A DNA stretch of 64,000 bases. Origin: Labilibacter sediminis. Lineage in GTDB: Bacteria; Bacteroidota; Bacteroidia; Bacteroidales; Marinilabiliaceae. The translations under genes were made by a program, and so were the position numbers. The stretch lies in contig NZ_VCHY01000001.1 of NCBI RefSeq assembly GCF_005877885.1, positions 434,001-498,000 of the forward strand. Direction: 5' to 3'. The notes beneath the pieces were generated by a model, which worked only from the letters and a program-made list of their open reading frames with translations, was not told the origin of the DNA and searched no databases. Every line of letters begins with the position of its first letter. Within the stretch, counting starts at the first letter, position 1. Below are positions 26,642 to 37,270 of the stretch, in pieces.

Positions 26642-26802
26642 ATATTTATAGTGTGTTTATTTATACTATTTTGGGAAGCACATTCTTGTGACTTATATAT
26701 ATTATTCCTGCTTTTCAGGAAAAAGTAATCTCAACGCAAAAATCTATGTTTAATATTTTTTTTGGTTCTATTTAACCCCTTACTATGGCAATCTCTTTTA
26801 AA

Positions 26803-26831
26803 AGTGGATCTTGCCTAAAACAAGATCCACT
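26803..26831 (-). terminator. Hairpin terminator after the T9SS protein gene
   Basis: A perfect 11-bp stem AGTGGATCTTG / CAAGATCCACT with a 7-base loop lies 24 bases past the stop codon at 26855. On the minus strand it is followed by TTTAAAAG, a weak T tract. Confidence 0.65.
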
Positions 26832-26854
26832 CATTACACATTACTTAATTTAAC

Positions 26855-28993
26855 CTATTGTTTCTGTACTTTTATGTTCGAAACAATTCCTTTAATATTT
26901 TTAATTTTCACTACATATACACCAGACTGTAAATCTGATACCTGAATAGAGTTAATATTAGAACCGTTTACTGATTTCACAAGAGAACCAGCCAGATTAT
27001 ATACATCAACTGTGTTAACCTCTACTTCTGATTCGATATAAAGAATATCTATTGCAGGGTTAGGGAATAATTGGATATTCATAGAATATTTACCTTCAAT
27101 ATTTGTACTAACAGGTGTTAACCCTACTGATGGTCCACCTTCCGTTGAAGCATCAACTGTAAACGCCCCTGTAGCATCTTCAAAACCATCCTTACTTATG
27201 GTATAATTATAAGTTCCATAAAGCACATCTTCGAAGTTTGCAAAACCAATCTCCAAATCACCTAAAGTAGAAGTAGAATAAGTAATAGATCCATCTGTTA
27301 ATTCAACTAATGCACCTTCCAGTTCGCCTCCTCCAAATAATTGATCATGTTGTGTTTCGTCGTATACAACAAATGCGAATGATTTTGCTGCGGATAATTC
27401 ATAGGCAGGAGCTGGTGAAAAATCTCCAAAATAATATTGCTCTTCAACTTTTGCATACCCCGTTGCTGTAATTGTAGCATTAGCATAACCATAAGGAGCT
27501 GTAATATCTACCACACCTGAAGCATTTGTTGTTCCACTATAAATTTCTAAACCAGTATCAAACTTAACACTACCACCTTCTATTAAAGTTCCTGTACCCG
27601 CTTCTTGTACAGTAACCGTTTTTGTAATAGATGGAAAAGCAGCTACTACATACTCATACACATCTGTATTCCCCACATTGTCCGAGAATAAATATAAATT
27701 ACCTCCCGTGGAAATAACATTTGAAATAGCCAGAACAGGATTTTGATCAACCATTAAAACCTTGGTATTACCATCATTACCATCAGAAATAAAAACGTAA
27801 TCCCCGGAACCAGTTACAGAAATAAAAGCAACTCCTCCATTTATGGCAGTTAGCATTTTTTGTTCCTCTCCGTAGTTACCTCCTAAACCTGATGCTAATA
27901 CAAGTTCCGCATCCCCACGAGACGGATTAATTGCATATAATTCAGTATTACCTCCCGTTTTTGATGCTAAAACATACACGTAATTCCCGGACACCACCAT
28001 ATCAACAATATTATCAGATTCATCCTCAGCATTTAAATGAAAGTACTTAACAGTTGTACCATTTATTTCAGCGAGTTTTAAGCCAGAACCAGACAAAGCA
28101 ACTGTATACAACTTATCATTTAAGATTTGCATAGGTATCTCATCTTCAATCATTACATCAACCCCTGTGCTATTTTGTAATGCTACAACTTCCTCCGCAG
28201 AGTTCATGGCGTATAGTTTACCCTTACCAATTGGATCTCCGTAAAAACCATTTAAAAAATACATGTATTGAGATGTAGCTATGAAATCAAATAACTGATC
28301 AGAATCCCCTGTATAAGTAGTATTTAGATTGGTTCCGTCATATTCAAAAATTCCCGGATTACTTATCCAGCCACTTCCAACAGTACCTGCATAATACAAG
28401 CTATTATTAAACATGACACCATGCATTTTTGAATTAATGACTTGAGCAGCATAATCTGAATTAAACAACTCATAATAGCTCGTTTCATCAGTAAAGGCGG
28501 GTGAATAAGTAGCTCCACCAAACATATCTGTACCTGAAATTAAAGCAAAGTGATAATAATTATCAGAACCATCGTTATACCTTAATACTCCGGAACCTGC
28601 TCCTAAAGTCTGGTCTGTCGGATTGTAGTCTTCAATTAAAGAAGCAGTTCCTGCAACTAATTTTCTTAGCTCAACCCCTGCATTATCAGCAGAATTATTA
28701 CCTAAATAAATAGCTACATCAGAATCTGCCCAACCTGATAATCCTTTTGCAGTTCCTAACTCAAGCGTTTCTGCATCTGTAAATGTAGTTCCATCTAATG
28801 TGTAAGAAATTATATCATTACTACCATCTGTAGAAACATAAATTAAACCTGTACTATAGGGAGAAACTTCATTAACTGTCCCTGTTTGAGTATGTTTTAA
28901 ATAAACATCCTTTGATGATGGCGGAGCAATCTGAGCACTCAAGCTAAACACTATAACAGCAAAGACTGTCAATAAAAAAGTAATTCTTTTCAT
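26855..28993 (-). CDS. T9SS-secreted repeat protein with C-terminal sorting domain
   Basis: The signal peptide ends at SLSAQ. Residues about 25-460 look like a bladed beta structure (repeated LYxxxxxGGN and YVxVSGSGxxV patterns), suggesting a propeller-like binding module. Two carboxypeptidase-regulatory or CarboxypepD-like domains with a GVVDITAPYGY core follow at about 470-630. The last roughly 75 residues are a type A sorting domain (IQLFPNPAIDILYIES, YNLAGSLVKS, LQSGVYVVKI), which directs export by the type IX system and surface attachment. No catalytic motif is visible. It lies between the giant protease gene and the susCD operon on the same strand with its own terminator. Confidence 0.8.
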   Translation of the reverse strand: MKRITFLLTVFAVIVFSLSAQIAPPSSKDVYLKHTQTGTVNEVSPYSTGLIYVSTDGSNDIISYTLDGTTFTDAETLELGTAKGLSGWADSDVAIYLGNNSADNAGVELRKLVAGTASLIEDYNPTDQTLGAGSGVLRYNDGSDNYYHFALISGTDMFGGATYSPAFTDETSYYELFNSDYAAQVINSKMHGVMFNNSLYYAGTVGSGWISNPGIFEYDGTNLNTTYTGDSDQLFDFIATSQYMYFLNGFYGDPIGKGKLYAMNSAEEVVALQNSTGVDVMIEDEIPMQILNDKLYTVALSGSGLKLAEINGTTVKYFHLNAEDESDNIVDMVVSGNYVYVLASKTGGNTELYAINPSRGDAELVLASGLGGNYGEEQKMLTAINGGVAFISVTGSGDYVFISDGNDGNTKVLMVDQNPVLAISNVISTGGNLYLFSDNVGNTDVYEYVVAAFPSITKTVTVQEAGTGTLIEGGSVKFDTGLEIYSGTTNASGVVDITAPYGYANATITATGYAKVEEQYYFGDFSPAPAYELSAAKSFAFVVYDETQHDQLFGGGELEGALVELTDGSITYSTSTLGDLEIGFANFEDVLYGTYNYTISKDGFEDATGAFTVDASTEGGPSVGLTPVSTNIEGKYSMNIQLFPNPAIDILYIESEVEVNTVDVYNLAGSLVKSVNGSNINSIQVSDLQSGVYVVKIKNIKGIVSNIKVQKQ

Positions 28994-29066
28994 AATAAAA
29001 AATTAAAAGGTTAATAATTAATACCGGGTATAATAAGACCTGATTAGGAATATTTAATCATGGATT

Positions 29067-29108
29067 ATTATTTTCTTGGAGCTAGATATCTAACACCAAG
29101 AAAATAAT
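29067..29108 (-). terminator. Long hairpin after the giant protease gene
   Basis: A perfect 13-bp stem ATTATTTTCTTGG / CCAAGAAAATAAT with a 16-base loop starts 8 bases after the stop codon of the protease gene. The T tract is poor, but the stem and position suit termination or 3'-end protection. Confidence 0.55.
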
Positions 29109-29116
29109 ATCGCACC

Positions 29117-32100
29117 CTAACGTTTTATAAATTTCTTAACTAATACACCTTCTTTCGTTTCAAGCTGCAACATGTACAAACCAGGGCTTAATGAAGATAT
29201 ATTTAGAGCCATTTTACTTTCGTTGTCAGAAACTTGTGGAATAAGTACAACTTGACCAGTAGCATCCATAATTTTAAAAGTTTCAATATTGATATCAACA
29301 TCCTTAATTGACAAGAACAGTTGATTTTGTGCCGGATTTGGATATAAGACCACATCTCCTAATTCAATTTCATCTATACCTATCCTATGTTCGATAAATG
29401 CCGGGAAACTGGTTTCCAGTTTTGCTCCCATCGGATCAAATGCAACAACTGAAATATTAGCATACCCTAACTTGATTGGCATAAATACAGCCGTTGAACC
29501 TGTATGTAGCATTTCCACTACATCTGTATTTTCATATGATAATTTATAAGTAATCTCATCTCCATCAGGATCAATGATATGATCGTTCAGATAAATAATT
29601 AATCCTTCTTCCATTTCCATAGCAATTATTTGCTCTCCTATTTCAACCTCTTCCACAGGTGCACGATTTACATTATCTACAGTAACTTGTAGTGTAAAAA
29701 CATTTACATTTCCGTGTTGATCTTCTCCTATTACTTCAATGGTGTGAATTCCAGCACCATCATAATCAGGTGTAAACTGAATATCAACTTCACTTCCATC
29801 AATGGTATAATGTACATATGGATATTCTTCTGGAATTGTTAAAGTAAAATCATCTCCTTCTTTATCTGTTACCACCAATGTATAATTAAGTGTATCGGTT
29901 TCCTGAATTGAATAAAATACTTTATTCCCATCAGCATATTGTGGCCCTTGATTATGCGTTAATGTTAAAGGAACAGATACCTTTGAGTTATAGGGGTCAT
30001 TGGAATTGATGATAAAGTTGGCTGTATTAATACCTTGTTTTGCAAACTGGGCCACAAAACTTAGACTAAAAGTTTTACTTTCATTTTTTGCTATAGTACC
30101 GGTTGGCTCAGAGTTTAGTATAGCCCATACATTACTTCCTGCCTCTAATTCGGCAGCTTTCATCATTAAAGCCATATCATTATACCCTTGTTCAGCTAAA
30201 TCAAAATATATATCACCATTTCCAAAATAATATCGTTTTAAAATACCGTTTGAAATTGTTGTGGTTCCCTGCGGATAACCTACAGCCATCTCATACCTGA
30301 ATACAATAAAGAATTTTTCATTAGGAAATAACAATTGGGCCTCATCAAGCTCAATAGTAATATATTCTCCTGTTGATGACGCTTTATCAGCAATGTGCCT
30401 ATATGTTTGCGAATGAAGAACGGTAGCGTCTTGTAGATTATCAGCACCCCCCATAATTATTACTTCAATATTAGATTCTAAAACCTCACTCCAAGAATAC
30501 CAGGTCATTACATGCGTAAGGTTAAAACCATCTTCAGGAGCAAAAAAACCTGTGCCCGCGTAAAATTCCTGTGATCCACCATAACCTATAGTTTGTGTTG
30601 AGTATGTTGCATCCTCAAACTCCAAAATACGGTTGTAATCATCGTAATTAAATAAAGGAACAATACCCGATTTTAACTCAGGAGTGGCAAAAGTGTTAAT
30701 TTGTTTCTGATTATAAGCAGGCGTACCAATCACTGTTCTTGAACTTGGCGCAGGAACCGGATCTTCTTTAACAGCTCTTTCAAACTCAATCTCTATATTA
30801 TAAGTAAGTGTTGTAGATCCTTGTGTATTATTGATTGTTAATACACTATCTTCCACATGATTTGCATTCTCTGCGTAGATATCAATTCCTTCAGACGGGT
30901 AACCAACAACCGGAGGTAAGGAGAATACTGCTGAAACTGGAATTTTAATTACTCCCTCCGCTAAATCATTACTGTATACCATAATAGTATCTTCAATAAT
31001 GGCTTCAGATAAAGGGAACACTCTTAATCTAAAGGTTTCTTTATTAAGAGGACGCAACGAAAAATTGATTAATCTTCTGGATATATCTACCCATCCATCT
31101 TCACTACTTCCATTTCCAAATTTATTGTCGTCACCCATAGTTATACCATAGTTGAAACCCTTAAGAAGTTTAACATTTTTAATGTTGATGCTTTTTGATC
31201 CTTGATTGTTCAATGTAAAATCAAAATCGTAGCGTTTGTAAGGCGATGTATAATCCGTATTATCATGCTCAACCATTAATAACTCACCAAGAGCTAATGT
31301 ATCTTCTACAATAATGCTATCCTTACCAATAACCTCAAGGTTAATTGGTAAAGTAAACTCAGGATCAGATGGAGTATTGTTTTTAAATAAGATATCCTCG
31401 CTATATAATCCATCATATAAGGATAATGCGTTTACTTTTAAATCAAAATCCAATGTTGAATTTGCTTCTACCTGGTAATACTCATGAGGTATAAAAGTAA
31501 TAGTGGTTCCTGTATAAAGGAACTGCTTAGACTTATTCATTGCTTGAATACCTTTGCTTCCATCCTGATTTTCGATACCTACTAAACTTGCGTCTGCAGC
31601 ATATGCATCTTCATCATCGGTAAAACTATATAGGTATTTAATTACACCTGTTTTGTATATAACCACCTCACAACTAACTGGTAAGCCAAGTCCAAAATTG
31701 CTGGATAACTCTTGAAATAAAATCACCACTTTATCTTCATATTCCTGAACATATAAACCTGTTTTAGGATATGCTTCTATCCACGATAATCCATGAAACC
31801 CAAACATTGGAGCCAGATAATTATTAATACTTGATGTATCTGGTATTTCACTTTCAGGTCCCCATATCATTCCTTCCTGACCTTTGGTAAAAGTGATAAC
31901 TCCGGTGTGACCAACATAAAGTGTATCATATTCTATTCCGTAAAAAGGAATAGATGTACTAAGAGGTACTTCAATCCAGAAAGAGTCTGCTTCTAATGGG
32001 TCTCCAACTTCTAACCTCTCTCCGGTTTCAACAATATCCATCCAATTGTTATATACCGAAGATGGATCTCTTTCTATAAAGTAATCATAATCTACCTCTG

Positions 32101-35100
32101 TTGAATGTTCAGAAATACCTTTAGGATATAAATTATACCATTCGTGAGAAATAGGACTGACTAACATTGGATTATTTCCGGTGTTATTGATGCTTACAAC
32201 AGTATCCAGCCGTTCTCCATGATTTAATACAACATCCAACATTTCCTTATCTGAAGAGATATAAGGAGCATCCACAACACTAGCCTTAACGGGAATTTGA
32301 TAAACAGTTCCCTCTTCATCTGTAAACTGAAGTATATCATCCTTAATGCCTAGCGCAACAGCATCAATTGAAATTTCGTAAGTTGTAAATGTATTTGCCT
32401 TTAAATCAACTGGCATGTATCCCTTAATAGAAAAGTTGCCATTGATAAATAAACTTTCGATTAATGTTCCTACGGCCTTACCCGTATTTAACACTTTAAG
32501 CTTATGTGTTTTTGTAGCTCCTTGAAATACATTACCAAAATCAATAACTGAAGGTTCAAAAACTAAATTACGAACACCTCCAGATGTTATATCCATATTA
32601 ATAGTATGCGTAACCAGGTTATTAATAGGATCATTACTGATAATATTTATTCGCTCTTCAAATTGATCTACAGATAAAGAATCTGTATCTGCGATATAAT
32701 TTATCTTAACTGAGTCCCCCACATTTACAGTTCCGTATGGATTGGTTAATGATTCCAAAACTCCATAACCCGGACTTTTAAAGAATATTTGATGTCCGGT
32801 AGTTGGAGGGTGCTCTGTTTTTCTTTCGCTCCCAAAGCTACTCCCATAGCCATTTAAAATCAATCCGTCAACACTTTCCCGATCCTCAATGGTTATTAAA
32901 CAACTTGCTCTGTTGAAACCTAAACTTGTAGTATTTAGTATATCGCTTAAATCTTTATAATTAAATTCAATACTTCCATCATCATGCAATACAATTTGAA
33001 AAGTAATAGGGTAATTTTGCCACTCTACTGGGTATAGGGCTTCATCTGTAAAATAATAAGATCCATGCGGTACATCTTGATATTGCACAATCAATTTTCC
33101 AGGAAATTGTTGATACAAAATTTTACCTCCGTCTTCCAGATAAAAAGGCATTCCCCACGCACAAACTAATTTACCTGGTTGAGCTTTATTTTTATAAGAG
33201 GCCGGATTTGAATTAAACCATCCATCAGTTGAAAAAGTTATAGCTCCCCATTTTGTAATATAACAAGTGTCGTATTCATTTCCGAAAAATGGGAACTTAA
33301 ATCCAACAAGCGCTTCCTGGTATGTAACTGTACTATTTAAGCGAAATACTTCAGATACATCTGTACCAGTTTCTGAAATATCAATCCATTCAAAGGCCGG
33401 GCTATCTATATCTCCTTCATTTTCAACAGCAGCATATCCATACTTATGAATAAAACGTCCATCAAAATCAGGCATATTTGAACCATCTGCAAATTTTGGT
33501 ATGTAGTAGCGTAAAGGATAAGCACCATCGTTACGAAGGTAAAATGATCCTTCTGTTTCGTCTCCAAGCGTAATATCATTATGATAGGTATTCTCTGGAT
33601 TAATTACAGCTTTTGCAGGATCAGATCCAGCACCATACAAACTAAAACTATAGGTTTGACCATTTTGTTCAGTTAATGTTACTACAGCGTTTGCCGGACC
33701 AACATTGGTTGGAGTATACTTAAATTCAAATGTTTCTTCTCTTTCGGCAGGAATTACTTCCATTAAATCAGAAATCAACCTAAAGTCAGGGTGAGATATT
33801 TGAATATCGATATCTCCCGTGGTAGAAGCAAAGGCACCTAACCCATTATTTTCAACTTTTACTATTTTACTTAACGCTTCCCCTATGAAAACATTACCAA
33901 AATCCGTGATATCAGCACTACTTAATTCAAACGGGTGACCAGTAACATCGTATTCAAGTTTTACTGTTCCTATTTCATTGTTTTCTTCGTTAGTAAATAC
34001 AACAACATTTGTTCTATAATCTCCGTTAATTAAATCCGACGCATCAACCTCAATATCAACCACTTTTATTTCTCCAGGAGCAATATATCCTGAAGTTGGA
34101 GATATCTGAATGTATTCATCTAATTCTATTAGTTTACTCCAGGCTGTTACTGCCCACACCTTGGTATAATCGTAATAAATATCTCGCAAAAGGCTCCAGG
34201 AATTTCCTAAGTCTGAGCTAAAGTAACTATGATCTGTAGATTCATAATTTTGTCCTTGTGCAGCAAGTAAAGGATACTCTAGTCCTGGGGGCGTATGAAC
34301 AACAAGCCAGAACTCATCACCCCTATTAAAATAGATTTGCTCATTTAAATCAACTTCCCACAATAAACCACCCTCTACATCGCCATAAAAGAGGTTTTGG
34401 GTGTAAATTAATTTAGAGCCAGATAATTCAGATCCTTTTCTTATCTCAATAATGACGGGGGCATCCATTTCTTCCCAGATATTTAAACCCAACTCAAGAG
34501 AAGTAAGGTTAAATCCGTCTTCAGTTTTCACTTCAAAATGAGTTGCCATGGAATTCGGCAATTCTTGGTTTTGTTCACCAATAACGGCTAATGTATATGC
34601 AAACTGAGCTTCATCAAAATGAAATAACCAATCATTGTGCTGTTCTTGTGCATGTAATTCAATCTCAAAGTCGGAGTTTGATAACTCTTTATAACCAACA
34701 GCAGGTTTACTTGCTGTACTTGGTGAAAAATGATAAAATGATAATGGATTAACTTCATTTTCGTATATATCTGTATTCTCCACGTGGCGAGGAGTCAAAG
34801 ACCATTTTAATAAACCATCTCCTGAATTAGATATAGTAAACTGTTTATTTGCTATTGTATCCTTATCAACATTAATTGAAAATTCGATTAACTCAGGTGT
34901 TAAACTTAAACCTGGTCCATTATTAGTACTAATGGTAATCCGGTTAGATAATCCTGATGCGTTCCCCCATCTATCTATACCTTTAACAGCTACATAATAT
35001 TCCGTTAAATGGGCTAAATCATTCAGTTCATACTCATATAGTTCCCCTGCATATAACGTTGATTCAATTCTAATTTTTGAAGCTATATCGACTGTGGCTT

Positions 35101-36781
35101 CATCAAAAGGCTCTGTTGAATAATACACATCAAAGTATCTTGGATTATCGTCATCCTCATCTGTAGGAACAGTCCATTGGAACAACGCAAAGTCTCTTGA
35201 AGTACCAATTCCTACTAAATCTGTTATTTTATCAGGAGCAATTCCTTCATCATTTTGTAATGCTAAATAAGCATCAGCAGCCCCTAAGCCAATTTTACCT
35301 GCCCAATGCAGGTTTACTTCCATGGTATCAATTACATTTAAACCACTTAGCAAACGGGACTTTAACATTTCGTTATCAAACTCCTCACCACCATATTGAG
35401 ATGCAATTAAAGCGGCAACGCCTGAAACATGAGGACAAGCCATGGAGGTTCCATCATAAAAACCATAACTATTATCAGGCATAGTACTAAGTACCCCGTT
35501 TGTTTGCCCCCTATCCACATTACCTCCTGGAGCCGTTACATCAATCCAGTCTCCATAATTTGAGTAAGATGCTAATTCGTTTTCAGATCCGGTAGCTGTA
35601 ACAGCAATTACTTTTTCATAACAACCTGGCCAATATTTCCCTTCTTTTCCCAAATTACCTGCAGCAAAAATTACAACGCCACCCTTCATAGGACTTCCTT
35701 CATAGTTTCCTGCTTCAGCAATGTAATAATCAATAGCATCTAATATGGATTGCTCATATATATCTGGCTCATTATATCCCCAACTATTTTGTGAAATAAC
35801 AGATCCATTATCTGCAGCGTATACAAAGGCTTCCTCTGGTAGGCCATAAGATGAACTACCCATTATTTGAGCAGACATTATACGCACACCATCATTATTT
35901 CCGGTTCCTCCTGCTACACCTGCAACACCAATTCCGTTATTATTAACCGCAGCAACGGTTCCTCCAACATGAGTACCATGCTCTAAAGGATCTACATCCC
36001 CCTTATCTTCGGCAAAATTGTATCCGTATATATCGTCAACAAATCCATTTTCATCATCATCAACTCCCTCTGCACCATAAAATTCAGCCTCGTTAATCCA
36101 CATGTTTGCATTTAAATCTTCATGACTGTAATCAACACCCTCATCAATAATGGATACAATTATATTTGGATTACCTGCCTGCTTCTCCCAAGCTTTATAT
36201 AAATTGATGTCAGCTCCAGGAGTACCTCCTGTTTGACCATTATTGTTGTAATGCCATTGATCATTTAGTCTGGGATCGTTAAATGGTACTTTTGTGATTG
36301 ACTTAGTAATGACTCCACCAGTTTCTTTTAAAGGTGTTATATTATAAGGGATTAACTTTTTCTCAAAAAACAATTCAGCCTGTTCTACTTCGTGAATATT
36401 ATTATAGGCTTTTAGTATTTGTTGAATATCCTCTTCTGAGTTAACCTCAACTTTATACCATAAATGAAGCCCATGCTTTTGGTGACGTGTTTCGTATTTA
36501 GGAGAATACCTAAACAAACGTTCCATTTTAACCGCTTTATATTCCTGGTTTAGTCTATCTATATTGTTTATCCCAACATTAGCGTATCCGTTAATACTTG
36601 TAGATTTTAATCCTGTAGAAGAAACTTGTAATCCAGGTATTAATTTAATTTTTATTGAACCTTGCAATACACCATTTTGATAGGTTCTAACTTTTTGTGC
36701 GCTAGCTATTGGTGTAATACAAAAAAGAAATAGTATAAAAATTAGAATATTTTTTGTGTGATACTGCGTAAAACTATTCAT
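29117..36781 (-). CDS. Giant T9SS-secreted subtilisin-like (S8) serine protease
   Basis: A 2554-residue secreted protein with a signal peptide ending PIASAQ. A propeptide-like region covers about 30-165. The S8 domain (about 170-505) has the complete triad Asp213 (IIDEGVDYSH), His268 (EHGTHVGG) and Ser446 (GTSMACPHVSG), with oxyanion Asn376 (AAGN). A fibronectin III-like domain follows near 515-620, then a long series of ASPM/SPD-2/Hydin-like and other beta domains, some repeated (FPFFGNEYDTCYITKWG near 1170 and PFYGIEYDTLYVGHTG near 1600). A cadherin-like part lies near 2290-2480, and a type A sorting domain (LYPNPAQNQLFLS, LSPGLYMLQLET) ends it. It should degrade proteins at the cell surface or outside. 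It is upstream of the susCD genes. Confidence 0.93.
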   Translation of the reverse strand: MNSFTQYHTKNILIFILFLFCITPIASAQKVRTYQNGVLQGSIKIKLIPGLQVSSTGLKSTSINGYANVGINNIDRLNQEYKAVKMERLFRYSPKYETRHQKHGLHLWYKVEVNSEEDIQQILKAYNNIHEVEQAELFFEKKLIPYNITPLKETGGVITKSITKVPFNDPRLNDQWHYNNNGQTGGTPGADINLYKAWEKQAGNPNIIVSIIDEGVDYSHEDLNANMWINEAEFYGAEGVDDDENGFVDDIYGYNFAEDKGDVDPLEHGTHVGGTVAAVNNNGIGVAGVAGGTGNNDGVRIMSAQIMGSSSYGLPEEAFVYAADNGSVISQNSWGYNEPDIYEQSILDAIDYYIAEAGNYEGSPMKGGVVIFAAGNLGKEGKYWPGCYEKVIAVTATGSENELASYSNYGDWIDVTAPGGNVDRGQTNGVLSTMPDNSYGFYDGTSMACPHVSGVAALIASQYGGEEFDNEMLKSRLLSGLNVIDTMEVNLHWAGKIGLGAADAYLALQNDEGIAPDKITDLVGIGTSRDFALFQWTVPTDEDDDNPRYFDVYYSTEPFDEATVDIASKIRIESTLYAGELYEYELNDLAHLTEYYVAVKGIDRWGNASGLSNRITISTNNGPGLSLTPELIEFSINVDKDTIANKQFTISNSGDGLLKWSLTPRHVENTDIYENEVNPLSFYHFSPSTASKPAVGYKELSNSDFEIELHAQEQHNDWLFHFDEAQFAYTLAVIGEQNQELPNSMATHFEVKTEDGFNLTSLELGLNIWEEMDAPVIIEIRKGSELSGSKLIYTQNLFYGDVEGGLLWEVDLNEQIYFNRGDEFWLVVHTPPGLEYPLLAAQGQNYESTDHSYFSSDLGNSWSLLRDIYYDYTKVWAVTAWSKLIELDEYIQISPTSGYIAPGEIKVVDIEVDASDLINGDYRTNVVVFTNEENNEIGTVKLEYDVTGHPFELSSADITDFGNVFIGEALSKIVKVENNGLGAFASTTGDIDIQISHPDFRLISDLMEVIPAEREETFEFKYTPTNVGPANAVVTLTEQNGQTYSFSLYGAGSDPAKAVINPENTYHNDITLGDETEGSFYLRNDGAYPLRYYIPKFADGSNMPDFDGRFIHKYGYAAVENEGDIDSPAFEWIDISETGTDVSEVFRLNSTVTYQEALVGFKFPFFGNEYDTCYITKWGAITFSTDGWFNSNPASYKNKAQPGKLVCAWGMPFYLEDGGKILYQQFPGKLIVQYQDVPHGSYYFTDEALYPVEWQNYPITFQIVLHDDGSIEFNYKDLSDILNTTSLGFNRASCLITIEDRESVDGLILNGYGSSFGSERKTEHPPTTGHQIFFKSPGYGVLESLTNPYGTVNVGDSVKINYIADTDSLSVDQFEERINIISNDPINNLVTHTINMDITSGGVRNLVFEPSVIDFGNVFQGATKTHKLKVLNTGKAVGTLIESLFINGNFSIKGYMPVDLKANTFTTYEISIDAVALGIKDDILQFTDEEGTVYQIPVKASVVDAPYISSDKEMLDVVLNHGERLDTVVSINNTGNNPMLVSPISHEWYNLYPKGISEHSTEVDYDYFIERDPSSVYNNWMDIVETGERLEVGDPLEADSFWIEVPLSTSIPFYGIEYDTLYVGHTGVITFTKGQEGMIWGPESEIPDTSSINNYLAPMFGFHGLSWIEAYPKTGLYVQEYEDKVVILFQELSSNFGLGLPVSCEVVIYKTGVIKYLYSFTDDEDAYAADASLVGIENQDGSKGIQAMNKSKQFLYTGTTITFIPHEYYQVEANSTLDFDLKVNALSLYDGLYSEDILFKNNTPSDPEFTLPINLEVIGKDSIIVEDTLALGELLMVEHDNTDYTSPYKRYDFDFTLNNQGSKSINIKNVKLLKGFNYGITMGDDNKFGNGSSEDGWVDISRRLINFSLRPLNKETFRLRVFPLSEAIIEDTIMVYSNDLAEGVIKIPVSAVFSLPPVVGYPSEGIDIYAENANHVEDSVLTINNTQGSTTLTYNIEIEFERAVKEDPVPAPSSRTVIGTPAYNQKQINTFATPELKSGIVPLFNYDDYNRILEFEDATYSTQTIGYGGSQEFYAGTGFFAPEDGFNLTHVMTWYSWSEVLESNIEVIIMGGADNLQDATVLHSQTYRHIADKASSTGEYITIELDEAQLLFPNEKFFIVFRYEMAVGYPQGTTTISNGILKRYYFGNGDIYFDLAEQGYNDMALMMKAAELEAGSNVWAILNSEPTGTIAKNESKTFSLSFVAQFAKQGINTANFIINSNDPYNSKVSVPLTLTHNQGPQYADGNKVFYSIQETDTLNYTLVVTDKEGDDFTLTIPEEYPYVHYTIDGSEVDIQFTPDYDGAGIHTIEVIGEDQHGNVNVFTLQVTVDNVNRAPVEEVEIGEQIIAMEMEEGLIIYLNDHIIDPDGDEITYKLSYENTDVVEMLHTGSTAVFMPIKLGYANISVVAFDPMGAKLETSFPAFIEHRIGIDEIELGDVVLYPNPAQNQLFLSIKDVDINIETFKIMDATGQVVLIPQVSDNESKMALNISSLSPGLYMLQLETKEGVLVKKFIKR

Positions 36782-36799
36782 AAAGTTGTGTTTAGAATT

Positions 36800-36940
36800 T
36801 TACCTGTTTTTCTTTAACTTCTCTCGTTTCTTTTCTCTCTCTTTCGACAGTTGAGACAATAGCTTTTTAAAAGCCTCATTTTCTGCCTCCCTTTTCTTAA
36901 TAAGCTCTTCTATCTTTTTATCGGAAATTTCATTACACAT
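36800..36940 (-). CDS. 46-residue charged coiled-coil peptide ahead of the protease gene
   Basis: An ATG-started frame encodes MCNEISDKKIEELIKKREA and continues as a strongly charged Lys/Glu helix ending KKNR. It stops 18 bases before the ATG of the giant protease gene on the same strand, so it would be cotranscribed and possibly translationally coupled. It has no signal peptide or membrane helix and would remain cytoplasmic. Lys/Glu-rich frames arise easily in AT-rich DNA, so reality is uncertain; its position is the best argument. Confidence 0.45.
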   Translation of the reverse strand: MCNEISDKKIEELIKKREAENEAFKKLLSQLSKEREKKREKLKKNR

Positions 36941-37270
36941 GGATCAAAGCTTAAGTGTTTATTAGTTTAGAATTACATAATGGTTCACGAATTAATGAAA
37001 GAATGTTAAGAGACGTAAATATTATACCATAGCTGGACTTCTCACAAACCACACAAAACCTCAGCAATGATTAATTGTTAAATCATTTACACACAAACAA
37101 ACCTCTCTACTTAAACCATACCAACCTAATAACCTGCGCACTAACACCTCACAAATGACATAACCAAGAAATATATGATGTAGAATATTTTAACTTGATA
37201 TAACCTTTAGATTTGAATAGAATAGTTAAATTAGGGCTGTAAAAAATATAAATATTTGTAATCAACTAAC
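36941..37270. promoter_or_regulatory. Divergent regulatory region between protease operon and TPR regulator
   Basis: This 330-bp gap separates the minus-strand protease genes from the plus-strand regulator and must hold both promoters. About 37080-37170 is strikingly poor in G on the plus strand and rich in A and C. I could not identify a convincing Bacteroidota -7 element (TAnnTTTG). Confidence 0.4.
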
